From an uncultured Muribaculaceae bacterium (GTDB lineage: Bacteria; Bacteroidota; Bacteroidia; Bacteroidales; Muribaculaceae), in contig CAJLLX010000002.1 in NCBI GenBank assembly GCA_905207535.1, positions 1 through 58,408 of the forward strand: 58,408 nt of DNA. The letters are read 5' to 3'. Positions 57,477 through 58,408 of this stretch are shown here, in pieces (the first letter of the stretch is position 1; each line of letters begins with the position of its first letter). A program made the translations under genes and the position numbers. Under the pieces are notes generated by a model. The model saw only the letters and a list, made by a program, of their open reading frames with translations. It did not search any database and was not told the origin of the DNA.

Positions 57477-58343
57477 TCAGTCGACCTGCACGATGAGGAA
57501 GTTGGAGGTGTTCCAGAAGCGGGCGGGAGCTACGATCTTCAGCACCTTGTTACCGTTGGGAGCTTCTACGATCTGGTAGGAGTCGGCGGGCTGGTTGGTG
57601 AGCACTTTGGCCTTTTTGGAGTGGAGGTCAATATTGAGCAGTGTGCGCTTGTCGGCGCGGGTGAAGTAGCTCTGCTCGAAGTCCTGGGGCATGATTTTGG
57701 TCTTGCGAAGGAATCCGGTGGAGATCAGATTGTGCTCCTTGAGTTCCTTCTTGCTGCCGAGGGCGTAGTAGCAGGTGTTGAGTTCGTTGTTGAGCTCGTT
57801 GGCCTCGCTCTGAGCCTTATCTTTGGCGGCGTTGACATTGGCCACCTCGTTGTTGAGCGAGTCGACATTGGCTGTGAGGCGCTCGATGTGGATGTTGGCG
57901 TTGGCCAGCTCTGTGCGGAGCGAAGCGATGGTGGTCTCCTGGTCGGCGATCTGCTGCTTGAGGGTAGCGATCGACTTCTGGAGGGTGGCATTGTTGGCCG
58001 AGCTGTTGCGGAGCTTCTTCTCAAGCTCCTCGAGGCGTTCGCGGCGCTGCTGCAGGGTCTGCTGTATGAGCATCATGTCGTCGTGGATCTGCTTGCGGCG
58101 GTCCTGCGACTCGGCGGTGAGTTCGGAGGGGGTGGAGAGGATATTCTCCATGGCCTTGATCTGAGTCATGCCGTCGGCGATATCGTTCATGAGCACCAGC
58201 AGGCTGTCCTGATTGGCGAGGGCCACGCGGAGCGAGTCGGATGTGGTGGGCATGTTGTCGACCGATGCTTCCTCTGTGCTTTTGTTGTTGCAAGCCGAGA
58301 GAGTGAGCAGTCCGGCTGCTAAACAGATAACAATCTTTTTCAT
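57477..58343 (-). CDS. coiled-coil lipoprotein of unknown function
   Basis: This 288-residue lipoprotein has signal 'MKKIVICLAAGLLTLSAC' (Cys18). Residues from about 75 to 195 are a continuous coiled coil with heptads rich in Leu, Ile, Asn and Gln ('ATLQKSIATLKQQIADQETT', 'SLNNEVANVNAAKDKAQSEA'). The last roughly 90 residues form a compact domain: 'CYYALGSKKELKEHNLIS', 'LLNIDLHSKKAKVLTNQPAD' and a final 'FWNTSNFLIVQVD'. I know similar Bacteroidales lipoproteins without assigned function; a spacer between the membrane and an envelope partner is only a guess. Confidence 0.85.
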   Translation of the reverse strand: MKKIVICLAAGLLTLSACNNKSTEEASVDNMPTTSDSLRVALANQDSLLVLMNDIADGMTQIKAMENILSTPSELTAESQDRRKQIHDDMMLIQQTLQQRRERLEELEKKLRNSSANNATLQKSIATLKQQIADQETTIASLRTELANANIHIERLTANVDSLNNEVANVNAAKDKAQSEANELNNELNTCYYALGSKKELKEHNLISTGFLRKTKIMPQDFEQSYFTRADKRTLLNIDLHSKKAKVLTNQPADSYQIVEAPNGNKVLKIVAPARFWNTSNFLIVQVD

Positions 58344-58408
58344 AAGTTAGTAATCTAATTTCCGCAACACTATAATTTAATATTTTTTATAAGCACCTGA
58401 GCAACAAA

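Noticed and set aside
1..58408. tRNA, rRNA, tmRNA or other known structural RNA genes
   Set aside because: No T-loop signature within a cloverleaf context or rRNA block was found on reading both strands; a covariance-model scan (tRNAscan-SE, Infernal) would settle it.

Overview
The window reads as chromosomal DNA of a Bacteroidales bacterium with a fairly GC-rich genome, probably close to Muribaculaceae (family placement is inference). The evidence is the Bacteroidota promoter signature TAnnTTTG, with a TTG about 20 nt further upstream in the best cases, in front of many genes; near-absence of Shine-Dalgarno sequences; and the gene families present: a TonB-dependent receptor with a carboxypeptidase-regulatory domain, PCMD lipoprotein, DUF4923, DUF4250, DUF6155, DUF3108, a Porin_10-type porin and carboxynorspermidine decarboxylase. 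I see no tRNA, rRNA or CRISPR array.

Layout. 1-1.4 kb: 3' part of an ISAs1-type transposase, then the repeat-bearing leader of valS. 1.4-6.8 kb: valS (+) converging on the potassium uptake pair trkH-trkA (-). 6.8-12 kb: a DUF4923 protein (-), an operon of two paralogous outer-membrane barrels plus a PCMD lipoprotein (+), and a further outer-membrane barrel. 12-12.6 kb: a YafQ-type toxin-antitoxin module whose toxin is frameshifted. 12.8-18.4 kb (-): DUF4250, UvrD-like helicase, nspC, glycosyltransferase and radC, probably one operon, with heptameric repeats at three junctions. 18.4-25.7 kb (+): polyprenyl synthase, TatD nuclease, PPi-dependent phosphofructokinase, a degenerate endonuclease-I-like secreted protein coupled to a lipoprotein, rsmG, and a metallo-hydrolase. 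25.7-31.6 kb (-): solute-binding protein, porin, DUF6155, TonB-dependent receptor. 31.8-39.4 kb: NDH-2 (+), then dnaB, a nitroreductase, a TPR protein, a PstS-like lipoprotein and small membrane proteins (-). 39.6-42.7 kb: membrane pyrophosphatase (+) converging on murI (-).

42.9-53.1 kb (-) is the most coherent accessory region. It carries galE, a sugar-phosphate nucleotidyltransferase and galK, then a sulfatase remnant, then a GH2 beta-galactosidase, a GH53 endo-galactanase and a large clan GH-A glycosidase. Together these look like a route from beta-1,4-galactan (pectin side chains) to galactose to UDP-glucose. No galT is present; the nucleotidyltransferase sits exactly where GalT would be expected. 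No SusC/SusD pair lies in this locus.

53.2-58.4 kb: a double-META-domain lipoprotein, rubrerythrin with a structured leader, the short rpmH gene with its own promoter and terminator, thymidine kinase, a DUF3108 protein and a coiled-coil lipoprotein.

The strongest leads are: the galT-less galactan/Leloir module; heptamer repeat tracts that supply stop codons at gene junctions; the endonuclease-I-like pseudo-enzyme and its coupled lipoprotein; the one-base toxin frameshift next to an intact autoregulatory operator; and several promoters that abut start codons (candidate leaderless mRNAs) or begin transcripts with a perfect hairpin.
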